Positions 7,905 to 17,737 of a stretch of DNA of 42,514 nucleotides are shown here, one piece after another. How positions within the stretch are numbered: the stretch's first letter is position 1; every line of letters starts with the position of its first letter. The stretch is from CAVPDG01 sp963702535. Its GTDB lineage: Bacteria > Chloroflexota > Anaerolineae > Anaerolineales > UBA4823. Position numbers and translations under genes: made by a program. Under the pieces are notes generated by a model, which did not search any database, was not told where the DNA came from, and was given only the letters and a program-made list of their open reading frames with translations. Location of the stretch: contig CAVPDG010000014.1 of assembly GCA_963702535.1 (NCBI GenBank), positions 1 to 42,514 on the forward strand, in the 5' to 3' direction.

Positions 7905-9271
7905 TTATCGTACGGAGAGGCGCATGGCTTCAGGGTCGTTTGAGACGATGTAGAGCTTGCCTTGCGGGTCGAAGTTGAGGCCGAAGACGTAGCCGCCCAG
8001 GTCGAATTTGTTCTGGTAGCGCCCATCGGCATCGAAGATCTGCACGCCGCCCATGTCGCTGATGTAGATGCGCCCTTGACCGTCGACCGCCAGGTCGCCG
8101 GGGGCGGTGAGCTGACCCTTCCCGTCGCCGCGGCTGGCGATGCGGTTGGTGAAGCGCCCATCGGGGGTGAACTTGAAGACGGAGTAATTGAACGCGCCGA
8201 GCACATATAGGTTGCCCAGCCCGTCGATCTCGATATCGGCTTCCAGCTCGGAATCGCCGGATGCGGCGCTTACGGCTGCGGACACGAAAAGTATCTGCCG
8301 GTAACCGGGGTCGAGCAGCAGGATGTCCTCCGAATCGACGATGGCGGCGATACGCCCGTCGGGGGCGACGCTGACATCTTCAAAATAATAATCTTCGGAG
8401 AAAGTTGGGGCGGGAAGCTCGGCGCCGTCCGCGGGGTTGAAGCGCAGCAGCTCGCCGCGCGTCACCACCAGCAGGGCGCCATCGCGGGCGATTTCCAGCG
8501 CCTGGACATAATTGTCATCGCCCAGGTTGGCAAGCCAGCGGAACTTGCCCTGCGGGTCGAAGGACTGCAGGCGCCCCGAGCTGTAATCGGCGACGTACAG
8601 GTTGCCCTGGTCGTCGGCGGCGATGGCGCGCGGGTCGTCCATCTGCCCGGCGCCGATGCCCTCCTCGCCGAAGCGCAGCTCGATGCCCACCGGGGATGTG
8701 GGGTTGATCTGGTTCCACAGCGGCGCCAGTGGACCGCCGTTCGATGCCAGGGCGAAGAACACGGGAATGAGCGTGACCGCCAGGATGAAGACGGTTAACA
8801 AAATAATGCCACAGCCCAGCGACCCGCCAGCGATGCCGGCAGTTTTACCGCTGATGCCCGGGGTCGTGTCGATGCTGATCGTCGTCTGGCTCTCAACATC
8901 CGGCTGCCCGGTAATGCCATCCAGGAGTGCGCTCATGGCGGCGGAGTCCATGCCCGCTTCGAGGGCATCCACGATGTCTTTGGACTGCTTCAAGCCCAGT
9001 CCGGTCGCCTCCCTCACGCGCTTGACGGCTTCCATCTTCTGCCCCTGGTCGAGCAGGGACTTGACTTCGCTCAAGTCGAGGCTGGCGGTCGAGGCAATGA
9101 CTGTACCGGATTGCGTGTAGACATTGATTGAAGGCGCAGGTTGCGACCGTTCGCGGCGCCGGGCGGCAGGACGCTGCTGCCGCAGTAGGGGCAGCGTATG
9201 GATGCGCCGTCCTCAGGCGCTTCGAGCGGAGCCGAGCAGGATGGGCAATGGAAGGTCTGGGCTTCGGGCAT
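7905..9271 (-). CDS. Zinc-ribbon / L7-L12-like / TM / NHL-propeller protein (one frameshift)
   Basis: The composite is about 455 residues. An N-terminal zinc ribbon has C9-x2-C12 and C27-x2-C30 (MPEAQTFHCPSC...RCPYCGSS). After a frameshift near 9155-9170 comes a domain like the ribosomal L7/L12 C-terminal fold (EAVKRVREATGLGLKQSKDI), then one membrane helix (CGIILLTVFILAVTLIPVFF) and an NHL-type beta-propeller (DDPRAIAADDQGNLYVAD..., PGDLAVDGQGRIYISDMGG) to the end. The first frame runs out 67 residues after the start, while the second frame extends upstream to meet it, so I join them. The start is ATG 9271 with GAGGGG upstream. The role is unknown; an extracytoplasmic propeller linked to a cytosolic zinc/L7-L12-like module suggests sensing or scaffolding. 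Confidence 0.75.
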
Positions 9272-9311
9272 GATGCTTGTTAACCCCTCTCTGAAACGCA
9301 TTGTTAGACCG

Positions 9312-9320
9312 ATTTTATCA
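9312..9320 (-). promoter_or_regulatory. Extended -10 (TGA-TAAAAT) before the zinc-ribbon/NHL gene
   Basis: TGATAAAAT on the minus strand overlaps the stop region of the upstream kinase and would start RNA near 9305, about 34 nt before ATG 9271. No -35 match is obvious. The same 9-mer occurs before two other genes. Confidence 0.4.
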
Positions 9321-10579
9321 TGATTGTCGCGTTTGCGATCCCGTGTTGTCCCGTTTAACTCCGCGCGGCAGGAGGATCGAGAACTTGCTGCCGCGTCCTT
9401 CGATGCTCTCCGCCCAGATTTGCCCGCCGTGCAGCTCCACCATCACCCTGGCGACGGAGAGCCCCAGCCCCATCCCGCCATGCTGGCGGGTGGCGTGCGA
9501 TTCCACCTGGAAGAAGCGGTCGAAGACCGCGGCAGGTCGCGGGCGGGGATGCCCACGCCGTCGTCCAGCACCGAGATGCGGATGAACTCCGGCAGGCGCT
9601 CGGCGAGGACGAGAATGTGACCGCCCGGATTGGTGAAGCGCAGCGAATTCTCCACCAGGTTGCCCAGCGCCAGGGAGATCTTCTCGGCGTCCACCTCGGC
9701 GGCCAGGTCTGCGCTGCCGGTCTGCGCCACCATGGCAATCTTCTTGCGCTGCGCCTCATCCTGGAAGCTGCCGCAGACGGTCTGCAGCAGCTCGCCCAGG
9801 TCGACCACCTGCCAGTGCAGCTTGCCGCGCCCGCTGTGGGGCGATTCCATGCTGGATAGGTCGTCGAGGATCTTCTGCAGGCGGGCGACGGCGCGCAGGA
9901 TGGCGTCTAGCTGCCGGCTATACGGTTCCTCGGTGATCGCCTCTCGCAGCAGGGCGGCGTGACCTAACACCAAACCCAAGGGCGTGCGCAGCTCGTGCGA
10001 GGTGATGGCGATGAAATCGGCTTTCATGCGCTCCAGAGCGTCAACATCCTGGCGGGCGAGCGTTGGTCTCGTCGAGCAGGGTGGAGCTGTACATAGCAAC
10101 CGCGGCGTAGGCGGCGATCCTCTCTAGAATTGTAAGATCATCTCCTGTATAATGGGCGTTGCCGTGTTTATTGACCGCTTCCATGATGCCCAGCACCTGG
10201 CTCCCGTAGCGAATAGGGACTGCCAGGATCGAGCGCGTCTCGAACTGCAGCAGGCGATCGACCTCGCGGTAGATTTGCGGGCTGTTGAGGGCGTCGTTGA
10301 CGATCACCGGGCGACCCTGGGTGTATGCCGTGCCCGCCACGCTGGCGTCCAGCGGGACACGGGCGCGCTGCAGGGCGTGTCGCTGGTGGGCAGGCGCGGC
10401 GATGAACTTGAGCAAGCCGGTCTCCTCCTCAAGAACGAGGATGGAGGCAGCTTCGCAGTGGTCAGCTCGCAGACGGCGTCGACGAATCCCTGGAGCAAGG
10501 GGTCGCGCTCGAGACCGCTGCTCAGAAGGCAACTGACCTCAACCAGGCGTTCAAATGTGGCTTTGTGCTCAGCAGACAT
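9318..10579 (-). CDS. Soluble GAF-domain sensor histidine kinase (three frameshifts)
   Basis: Four overlapping frames join into about 420 residues. The order is a short N-terminal helix (MSAEHKATFERLVEVSCLL), a GAF domain (ILVLEEETGLLKFIAAPA ... SILAVPIRYGSQVLGIMEAV), a HisKA dimerisation helix with the phospho-acceptor in SHELRTPL, and a HATPase_c domain with N box (NLVENSLRF), G1 (LDDGVGIP) and G2 (GMGLGLSVA). It ends GSKFSILLPRG plus a short tail. There is no membrane segment, so it should autophosphorylate in the cytosol in response to a GAF ligand. The breaks are near 10450, 10070 and 9520. No response regulator lies next to it. The gene is divergent from the inositol-phosphate synthase. 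The start at ATG 10579 lacks a strong Shine-Dalgarno. Confidence 0.85.
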
Positions 10580-10700
10580 GGGGTAGAATTAGGGTTGTAC
10601 TGCACATAGGATGTCCGCTGTGCTGCGCCTCATCATTATAGCACCGGAATTATCCGATGCAGCCATGCATCGTTATCTAATCGCTACCAAGGAGAGCAAC

Positions 10701-11783
<1,083 letters not shown>

Positions 11784-11846
11784 AGAACACTGAACAGGCG
11801 ACAGTGAAGCACTGAAGCGTTTAAGAAGATGAGGCACTGAAGTAAG

Positions 11847-12853
11847 ATGAAGGCGATGCGGCTGCATGTCCAGGCAAGGGCGGAGATGCAGCCGCTTTCT
11901 TTTGAAGAGGTCGCAATACCAGCGCCCGCTCCTGGGCAGGCATTGCTGCGCGTGCTGGCGTGCGGCGTGTGCCACACCGACCTGCACACGGTGGAGGGCG
12001 ATATCCACCCGCCAGCATTGCCGCTGACGCCGGGTCACCAGGTGGTGGGGGTGGTGGAATCCTTAATGTAGAGACGCAAAATATTGCGTCTCTACAGGTT
12101 GGGGATCGGGTGGGCGTGCCCTGGCTGCATTCCGCCTGCGGAAAATGCGAATTTTGCCTGAGGGCGAGGAAAACCTGTGCCCGCAGGCGCGGTTCACCGG
12201 TTTCCACGTGGACGGCGGGTACGCCGAAATATGCTGGCGGATATCAACTACCTGCTGCCCATCCCGCAGGGATGAGCGACGAGCAGGCCGCGCCGCTGCT
12301 GTGCGCCGGGATCATCGGTTACCGCTCGTTGCGCCTGGCAGACGTGCATCCCGGCGAGCGGCTGGGGCTGGTGGGCTTCGGCGCCAGCGCGCACCTGGCG
12401 ATCCAGGTCGCGCGTGGCTGGGGCTGCGAGGTGTACGTTTTCACGCGCAGCGCGGAACACCGCCGGCACGCCGGGGAGCTGGGCGCAGCATGGACGGGGG
12501 GAATTGAGGATGAGGCGCCGAAGCCGCTGGACCGGGCGGTGATCTTCGCCCCGTCGGGCAGGCTGGTGCCGCTGGCGCTGGAAAAGCTGCGCCCGGGTGG
12601 CACGCTGGCGATCAACGCCATCCACATGTCGGACATACCCGCAATGCCCTACCGGCTGATCTACGGCGAGCGCACGCTGCGCAGCGTGGCGAACGCCACG
12701 TACCAGGACGGGGTCGAGTTTTTTCGCATAGCCAATGAGATGGGGATAAAATCGACGGTAACGGTCTATCCGTTGGAGGAGGCAAACCGGGCGCTGCTGG
12801 ATCTGAAGCACAGCAGGATCAATGGGGAGGCGGTTTTGAGAGTTGCGAGTTAG
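11847..12853 (+). CDS. Zinc-dependent alcohol dehydrogenase (multiple frameshifts, repeat insertion)
   Basis: The composite encodes a medium-chain zinc alcohol dehydrogenase of about 335 residues. Visible parts are the catalytic zinc motif CGVCHTDLHTVEGD with PLTPGHQVVG, the structural zinc cysteines (SACGKCEFC ... LC), the MSDEQAAPLLCAG substrate region, the Rossmann stretch LGLVGFGASAHLAIQVA and the C-terminal NGEAVLRV. The product resembles the AdhP/AdhA-like aldehyde/alcohol dehydrogenase subgroup. Shifts occur near 12050, 12160, 12230 and 12275; at 12160 and 12275 one extra base in a G or C run restores the known family sequence. A 28-nt palindrome (12068-12095) sits in the loop before VGDRVGVPW and is readable in frame. 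A functional gene with sequence errors is the simplest reading. Confidence 0.83.
12068..12095. repeat. 28-nt palindrome (GTAGAGACGCAA...) inside the alcohol dehydrogenase gene
   Basis: Perfect 12-bp arms GTAGAGACGCAA/TTGCGTCTCTAC surround AATA. In the coding frame it reads V-E-T-Q-N-I-A-S-L. This arm sequence is, from memory, a widespread dispersed repeat in Cyanobacteria and Chloroflexota. Confidence 0.8.
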
Positions 12854-12930
12854 GAATTCAGGCGCACAATTGACGGCGGGAAGATGTGGGGGAAATTGAT
12901 CCAACGGGAGTTATGGCGGCGAGGAAACAC

Positions 12931-12971
12931 TTGACAGCCTGGTATTCTTATTGTACAGTATACCTGTACAA
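12931..12971 (+). promoter_or_regulatory. Promoter and TGTACA operator of the toxin-antitoxin module
   Basis: TTGACA (12931-12936) and TACAGT (12954-12959) are 17 bp apart. Overlapping the -10 is a perfect inverted repeat, TTGTACAG (12951-12958) and CTGTACAA (12964-12971), with a 5-bp spacer. E. coli YefM-YoeB binds palindromes with a TGTACA core, so this is the expected autorepression site. Confidence 0.85.
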
Positions 12972-12983
12972 CAGGAGAAAATC

Positions 12984-13254
12984 ATGACCATCCAGACCAG
13001 TTATTCGCAAGCCCGCGCCACACTGGCAAAGTTGCTCGATGAGGTAACCCACAATCGAGAAGTAGTCATCATCCACCGCCCGGGGAGGAGGATGTTGCCC
13101 TGGTATCGGCAGAGGAGCTAACCGCGCTACTCGAGACTGCCCACCCTGCGCTCGCCGAAAAATGCCGAGCGGCTGCTCCGCTGCTGGGTCGCGCTTTAAA
13201 GGAGGATGGGACGCCAGCGACCATGGAGCATCTCCGGCGGAAGGTTGGCACTGA
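12984..13254 (+). CDS. YefM/Phd-family antitoxin (frameshifted)
   Basis: The start at ATG 12984 has AGGAG at 12973-12977. The product begins MTIQTSYSQARATLAKLLDE and VTHNREVVIIHRPG, the N-terminal DNA-binding fold of YefM/Phd antitoxins. After a lost G in the run near 13083 the next frame gives DVALVSAEELTALLETAH, then LRSPKNAERLL and GRALKEDGTP in yet other frames, all matching the usual C-terminal toxin-neutralising helix. At least three shifts are needed over about 90 codons. It should repress its own promoter together with the toxin through the TGTACA palindrome. The end is uncertain; the TGA at 13252-13254 is the likely terminus because it sits just before the toxin. Confidence 0.75.
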
Positions 13255-13260
13255 GTTCCC

Positions 13261-13533
13261 AAGAACCGTGAAGCGGTCTTCCAGCCGGAGTTTATCGAAT
13301 CTCGGCATCTGCACTACTGGGTGGGGGTCAGACCGGAAAACGGCGCTGCGCATCCTGGACTTGGTGGAAGCCATCCTGCCGCGATCCGTTTGATGGAATT
13401 GGTAAACCCGAGCCGTTGAAATACCTGGCGCCGGGCGTGTGGAGCCGGCGCATCAGCCAGGAGCACCGCCTGGTTTACCTGGTGCGGGATGAGCGGATCG
13501 ATTTTCTGCAAGCGACGATACCATTATGGGTAG
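13261..13533 (+). CDS. YoeB/Txe-type endoribonuclease toxin (frameshifted)
   Basis: Joined frames give NREAVFQPEFIES, HYWVGSDRKTALRILDLVEA, RDPFDGIGKPEPLKYLAPGV, WSRRISQEHRLVYLVRDERI and a terminal DFLQARYHYG. This is the Txe/YoeB family, which cleaves mRNA in the ribosomal A site using conserved Glu, Arg and a C-terminal His-Tyr pair (YHY). Shifts are near 13325, 13380 and 13512; removing one A near 13512 restores the canonical ending and a TAG at 13531. The start codon is not clear: the frame opens at 13252 and homologous sequence begins near 13264, so it probably overlaps the end of the antitoxin. Whether the living cell carries an intact toxin depends on these indels being errors. Confidence 0.75.
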
Positions 13534-13547
13534 GATTGGAGACAGGT

Positions 13548-14005
13548 ATGGCAAAGCTATGGAAAAAAGGGCGCGGTAAGCTGGGGGCGTTTTCGCCGCT
13601 GTTTGGCGAATGGGTGGCGGAAGCGGATTCGGAGATGGGACACGTGCGTTGTAGGCGCACGCTGCAGCCCGTCCTGGGCGGCAGCTACGTGCAGCTCACC
13701 GCGCATTGGGAATACGGCGCAGGTGAGAAGCGGCGAGTTTATGACGAGCTGGCGCTGATCGGCGTTGGCGATGACGGCGTTGTGACCTTCTGGTCGTTCA
13801 CATCGGACGGCAAGCGCTCGGTGGGGCGGCTGGCGGACGTGAGCGACATCCACCCCGAAGCGGTGGGCTTCGAGGCGCAGATGCCTGCCGGGCTGGCGCG
13901 CACGGCTTACTGGCCGGCGGAGGCGGGGGTTTCTACTGGGCGGTGGAGTCTCGGACGAAGAAAGGCTGGAACAGGTTCGTCGAGCACCACTACCAGGCGG
14001 CGTGA
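13548..14005 (+). CDS. Hypothetical protein, lipocalin/DUF1579-like
   Basis: About 152 residues after correcting one shift near 13920. The start ATG 13548 (MAKLWKKGRGKLGAFSPLFG) follows the toxin stop by 14 bp. Alternating short strands with GSYVQLTAHWEY, DELALIGVGDDG and VTFWSFTSDGKR suggest a small beta-barrel like the DUF1579/heme-binding nitrobindin-type folds, but no diagnostic motif is certain. The corrected C-terminus reads FYWAVESRTKKGWNRFVEHH. It shows no signal peptide or membrane helix. The gene is probably an independent neighbour of the toxin-antitoxin module. Confidence 0.6.
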
Positions 14006-14152
14006 CCGCCTGCCTGGCTGGATCGCCAGCCGCTGGTCATCATCCAGCCACGTTGGCAACCCTCGTTCCATCACATCCCCGATAACGTAAGCTTCTGTTG
14101 GAAAAATCGAGCCCCATCCGGAACCGGACGGGTGCTTAAGTTGCAGGAAATA

Positions 14153-14161
14153 TGATAAAAT
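14153..14161 (+). promoter_or_regulatory. Extended -10 (TGA-TAAAAT) before the YCII gene
   Basis: TGATAAAAT lies 67 bp before ATG 14229. No convincing -35 box precedes it. It is the same 9-mer as at 9312-9320 and 15741-15749. Confidence 0.4.
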
Positions 14162-14228
14162 CGATAGATAAACTCCGTGAATAGCGCGGCAAGTTAGTAT
14201 CCACCAGACCAGATGAGGAGGAAATAAA

Positions 14229-14549
14229 ATGGCGAAATTTCTATTGTTATACACCGGCGGTGGTATGCCGGCGGACGAAGCAGAGAACCAGGCTGTGATC
14301 AAAGCTTGGACAGATTGGTACACCGTCCTGGGTGCGGCGATAGTCGACCCCGGCAACCCGATCTCGCCGGTGGCGAAGTCGATCTCCGGCGATGGCAAAG
14401 TCAGCAACAGTCCGGTGGGTACACCGGCATCCGGTTACACGATCATCACCGCCGATTCGCTGGACGCGGCAACGGCAATGGCAAAAGCCTGTCCGCACCT
14501 GAAAGCCGGCGGGCAGGTCTCGGTGTACGAGACGTTCGATGTGATGTAA
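14229..14549 (+). CDS. YCII-related dimeric alpha/beta-barrel protein
   Basis: The product is 106 residues: MAKFLLLYTGGG at the first strand, a central helix (QAVIKAWTDWYTVLG), then GYTIITADSLDAATAMAKACP and VSVYETFDVM. This is the YCII/DGPF ferredoxin-like fold, whose best-known member (YciI) may act as a small lyase or isomerase; no function can be assigned here. An ideal AGGAGG at 14216-14221 sits seven bases before the ATG. A strong terminator follows at 14588, so the gene is monocistronic. Confidence 0.82.
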   Translation: MAKFLLLYTGGGMPADEAENQAVIKAWTDWYTVLGAAIVDPGNPISPVAKSISGDGKVSNSPVGTPASGYTIITADSLDAATAMAKACPHLKAGGQVSVYETFDVM

Positions 14550-14587
14550 GCGTTTCCAACCAGTGAATTTGCGGTTACAAGATTTAT

Positions 14588-14622
14588 AAATACTGCATCC
14601 GGCATCGCCGGATGCAGTATTT
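14588..14622. terminator. Strong hairpin terminator after the YCII gene
   Basis: Perfect 15-bp arms (AAATACTGCATCCGG and its complement) enclose a CATCG loop. A/T ends on both sides could terminate in either direction. Confidence 0.75.
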
Positions 14623-14740
14623 GTGTTCAGCGCTCTTACCGGCGTTGGAACGATCACTCTTGCGCCTGAATGCGTCTGCTTTCTGGTATAACTGTTGCGT
14701 GTCTGGGAGAGTACCCCCAACCTCGCTAAGGATGCACACT

Positions 14741-15601
14741 ATGGATTCGTCGTCACTTGTCTTGGGCGCGTTAGGCAATGTAGGCGCAGAAGTTGTCCGC
14801 TCTTTGCTGGCTGCGGGAGCGAGCGTGCGCGCCGCTGACCTCTTCCCTGAAAAAATCGTGCAGCGCTTTGGCGAGGACGTGGCGGCGGTCCCATTCGACT
14901 ACGGTCGACCCGATACATTCGCGCCTGCCTTCGCCGGCATCCGTAAAGCTTTTGTGATGCGCCCGCCACAAATCGCGGATGTCCAGGGACTCATGGTGCC
15001 TGCCTTGGAAGCCGCTAAAGTAGCCGGGGTAAAGCACATGGTCTTCCTTTCCCTGATCGGCATCGAGCAAAATACCCGGGTGCCGCATTACAAGGTCGAG
15101 CAGTGGATGCTCAACTCCGGTCTGGATTACACCTTCCTGCGCTGCAGCTTTTTCATGCAAAACCTGAACACCACACACCGCGCCGAAATCCGCGAGCGGG
15201 ATGAAATCTACGTGCCCGTAGGGGATGCTAAAACCAGCTTCCTGGATGTGCGCGATATCGGCGCGGTGGCAGCCCTGGCGTTGCTCCATCCCGGGCATGC
15301 GAAGAAAGCTTACGAGCTGACCGGCAGCGAAGCGCTGGATTACTATCAGGTGGCAGATTTATTCACACAGGTACTGGGGCGGAAAATCGCTTACAAGAAT
15401 CCCGCGGCGCTCGCCTTTTTCCTGCGCCAGGCGCGCAGCAGCTCCAACCTGATGTATGCGTTCGTGACGACCTGGCTGTATAGCAATACCAAAAAGGGCA
15501 TGGCGGCGCGCACCACCGGCGAGGTGGAAAGGTTGCTGGGGCGCAAGCCGCTGCTCATGCGCCAGTATATCCAGGATTACCGCCATTCCTGGGAGCGCTG
15601 A
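14741..15601 (+). CDS. NmrA-family NAD(P)-binding protein (SDR a7-like)
   Basis: The product is 286 residues with the atypical SDR glycine motif LGALGNVGAEVVRSLLAAG at the N-terminus, then AFVMRPPQI, a VAGVKHMVFLSLIGIE strand and YTFLRCSFFMQN. This is the NmrA/HSCARG-like group that bind NAD(P) as redox sensors or quinone/isoflavone-type reductases. The substrate is unknown. ATG 14741 is preferred over the ATG nine bases earlier because AAGG at 14728-14731 is correctly spaced from it. The frame is intact. It is flanked upstream by a strong terminator and downstream by a repeat, so it is probably transcribed alone. Confidence 0.85.
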   Translation: MDSSSLVLGALGNVGAEVVRSLLAAGASVRAADLFPEKIVQRFGEDVAAVPFDYGRPDTFAPAFAGIRKAFVMRPPQIADVQGLMVPALEAAKVAGVKHMVFLSLIGIEQNTRVPHYKVEQWMLNSGLDYTFLRCSFFMQNLNTTHRAEIRERDEIYVPVGDAKTSFLDVRDIGAVAALALLHPGHAKKAYELTGSEALDYYQVADLFTQVLGRKIAYKNPAALAFFLRQARSSSNLMYAFVTTWLYSNTKKGMAARTTGEVERLLGRKPLLMRQYIQDYRHSWER

Positions 15602-15660
15602 GCGCGCTTTCTTGCCTGGTAAAGACATTCCCTCCCGGGGTGGAGCGCGACCCCCAATTC

Positions 15661-15684
15661 CGGAAATCATCACGGTAAATCCCA
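15661..15684. repeat. Half-copy of the TGGGATTTACCG palindromic repeat
   Basis: The segment ends TCACGGTAAATCCCA and matches the reverse complement of 40801-40824 at 23 of 24 positions. Its left half is diverged or absent. Confidence 0.7.
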
Positions 15685-15740
15685 CTCAACCTTTGAGTAC
15701 ACCCGCCTTGGGGGATGGTGGCTCACACCGACGCAGGTTA

Positions 15741-15749
15741 TGATAAAAT
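15741..15749 (+). promoter_or_regulatory. Extended -10 (TGA-TAAAAT) for the dipeptide transporter operon
   Basis: TGATAAAAT is about 190 bp before the binding-protein start. No good -35 is visible. Third copy of this 9-mer in the window. Confidence 0.4.
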
Positions 15750-15936
15750 GATTCAATTAATCCTCTGAGCTCGCCAATCACAACCGAGTACGTCTAACGG
15801 TCTCCTGTTGTTTGTCGGTATTTACTAACTCCATATGCTCGCTGCTACCAGCAGGTTCCTGCCAGCCGGCGTGCCGGGCCTGGCTGCCAGGTTCGTTCAG
15901 CTGTTCATTCTACAAAGCATGTAAGGAGGAGCCCAT

Positions 15937-17612
15937 ATGAACAAGGATGTCCGCAAGTCTGTATTTCGACTGGCGTTGCTGGCGGGTGTGCTGGCGCTGT
16001 TTCTGCTGATCGCAGCCGCCTGTGCCTCAACCCCACCCGCTGCAACCGAAGCCCCCCCCGCACCAGCGGCAACTGAAGCGTCGCCGGCGCCTGCCGGCAC
16101 CGAGGCCCCTGCAGTCACCGGCGACTGCACGCCCACCGGCACGGCGAAACGCGGCGGCGAGTTGCGCCTGGCGCGCCTGGAAGAGCCGCTGACCATGGAT
16201 CCGGTTGGACCAAGCGACAACGGATCGATCTACCTCATCGAGCAGGTGTTCGAATCCTTGATCGAGCCGGATGGCACCGGCGCTGGACTGGTCCCCGGTT
16301 TGGCTGAGTCCTGGGAGGTCTCGGAGGATGAGCTGGTGTACACCTTCACCCTGCGCGACGCCAAGTTCAGCACCGGCGACCCGGTGACGACGGATGACGT
16401 GCTCTTCTCGCTGCAGCGCGCCGCAAACGGGGAGGTGAGCCCGTACGCTTTCCTGTTCGAGTCGGTCGAGAAGTTCGAAGCGCCAGATGCCAAGACGATC
16501 AAGATCACGCTGAAACAACCCAATGCCGCCTTCCTGTCTTCGCTGGCGATCTTCACCGCCAGCGTTACACCCAAGGCGGTCGTCGAAGCCGATACTGAAG
16601 GCTTTGGCAATAACCCGGTGGGCAGCGGACCCTTCATGGTCGAAGAGTACACGCGTGGCGATCAGGTGGTGCTGGTGCCCAACCCCTACTACACAAAAAT
16701 GGGTCTGGATTGCAAGCCCCTGCCTTACCTGGATAAGGTGACCGTGAAGTACGTGCCGGAAAGCAACTCGCGCGTCCTGGGGCTGCGCAACGGCGACTTC
16801 GACGTGATCGACAACGTGCCCTTCAACGAGGGCAAGACGCTGGACGCCGAAGAGCAGATCACACTGGGCGTCGATGACATCTACAAGCTGGATTATCTCT
16901 ACATCAATCACTCGCGCAAGCCCTTCGATAACAAGGACTTCCGCCTGGCGCTGAACTACGCCACCGACCGGCAAGCCATCCTGGATACGGTCTTCTTCGG
17001 CTATGGGATCGCTGCCCAACGGCTTTACGCCCAAGATGAATTTCTGGGATCCCAATGTGGAGAAGATCTCCTACGATCCTGAGAAAGCCAAAGAGCTTGT
17101 GGCATACGTCAGGATACGACGGCACGCCGTTCGAGATCCTGGTGCCGGCTGGCGATGCGCCGCGCAAGCAGATTGCCCAGATCCTGCAGCAGAACTGGAG
17201 CGCGGTGGGCATCAACGCCACCATCGCCGAGATGGATATCGGCGCGGCCTGGGAGAAGGTGGTGGCAGGCGAGTACGATGTCGAGGTGAACTACATCACC
17301 AGCGACATCAACGATGACGACGAGCTGGCTACCTTCCAGGGCGATTACTGGGCGCCGGGCGACTCGCAGGCTTTCTTCAGCCGCTACCAGAGCCAGGAAG
17401 TGGCAGACATCTTGAAGCAGGCGCGCCAGACTTCTGATCCGGTCGAGCGCGGCAAGCTCTACAGCCAGGCGCAGCAGATCGCCTACTGGGATGGCTACAG
17501 CGTGCCCTTCAACTACACCCCAGCCCTGACCGCTTATTGGGATTACCTGAAGAGCTGGCGCACCCTGACCACCGGTTGGTGGTGGCTAGAAAACGTCTGG
17601 CTGGACAAGTAA
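15937..17612 (+). CDS. ABC dipeptide/oligopeptide-binding lipoprotein (SBP family 5, two frameshifts)
   Basis: A lipoprotein signal peptide (LALLAGVLALFLLIAAAC) precedes a Pro/Ala/Thr-rich linker and a family 5 extracellular solute-binding domain: GGELRLARLEEPLTMDP, SLIEPDGTG, LAESWEVSEDELVYTFTLRD, TTDDVLFSLQR, GNNPVGSGPFMVEEY, KPFDNKDFRLALNYATDR, and to the end DYLKSWRTLT...NVWLDK. About 555 residues, the usual size. Shifts lie near 17020 and 17105; corrected frames give NGFTPKMNFWDP and SGYDGTPFEILVPAG. The start is set by AAGGAGGAG just upstream. It captures peptides outside the membrane for the two permeases downstream; the linked M55 aminopeptidase suggests D-amino-acid dipeptides as ligand. 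Confidence 0.88.
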
Positions 17613-17619
17613 GCCACCA

Positions 17620-17635
17620 TTGCCTGGCCAGGCAA
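17620..17635. repeat. 16-bp perfect palindrome after the binding-protein gene
   Basis: TTGCCTGGCCAGGCAA sits eight bases after the stop codon. Together with the larger hairpin at 17655 it may stabilise the upstream message or lower read-through into the permeases. Confidence 0.55.
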
Positions 17636-17654
17636 CCTAGAGCATCACTTCCAG

Positions 17655-17701
17655 GCAGGGGCGACGCCGCCGGTCTCCATCCGGTGGTGCGTCGCCCCTG
17701 C
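17655..17701. repeat. REP-like hairpin between binding protein and permease genes
   Basis: Arms GCAGGGGCGACGC and GCGTCGCCCCTGC pair perfectly, with a second inner stem. No T-tract follows, so partial attenuation or mRNA protection is likelier than termination. The same position in many binding-protein operons carries such hairpins. Confidence 0.65.
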
Positions 17702-17737
17702 ATACGAACCCGCCTTTCTCCGGCGTGGAGGTGGAAT

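Larger units (their letters stand above)
15602..15936 (+). other. Intergenic leader upstream of the dipeptide transporter
   Basis: 335 bp without a gene. It holds half of a dispersed palindrome (15661-15684), an extended -10 at 15741 and a long leader of about 180 nt with several GC-rich inverted segments (15850-15890), ending in AAGGAGGAG before ATG 15937. The leader is long enough for RNA-level control, but I recognise no known riboswitch or T-box motif. Confidence 0.5.

Noticed and set aside
10136..10152. TATAAT-like box (TGTATAAT) inside the histidine kinase gene, plus strand
   Set aside because: No downstream gene on that strand and no spacer between TG and TATAAT; chance match.
15780..15936. 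T-box or known riboswitch before the dipeptide transporter
   Set aside because: No T-box GGTGGNACCGCG-type sequence, no SAM or glycine riboswitch signature could be recognised.
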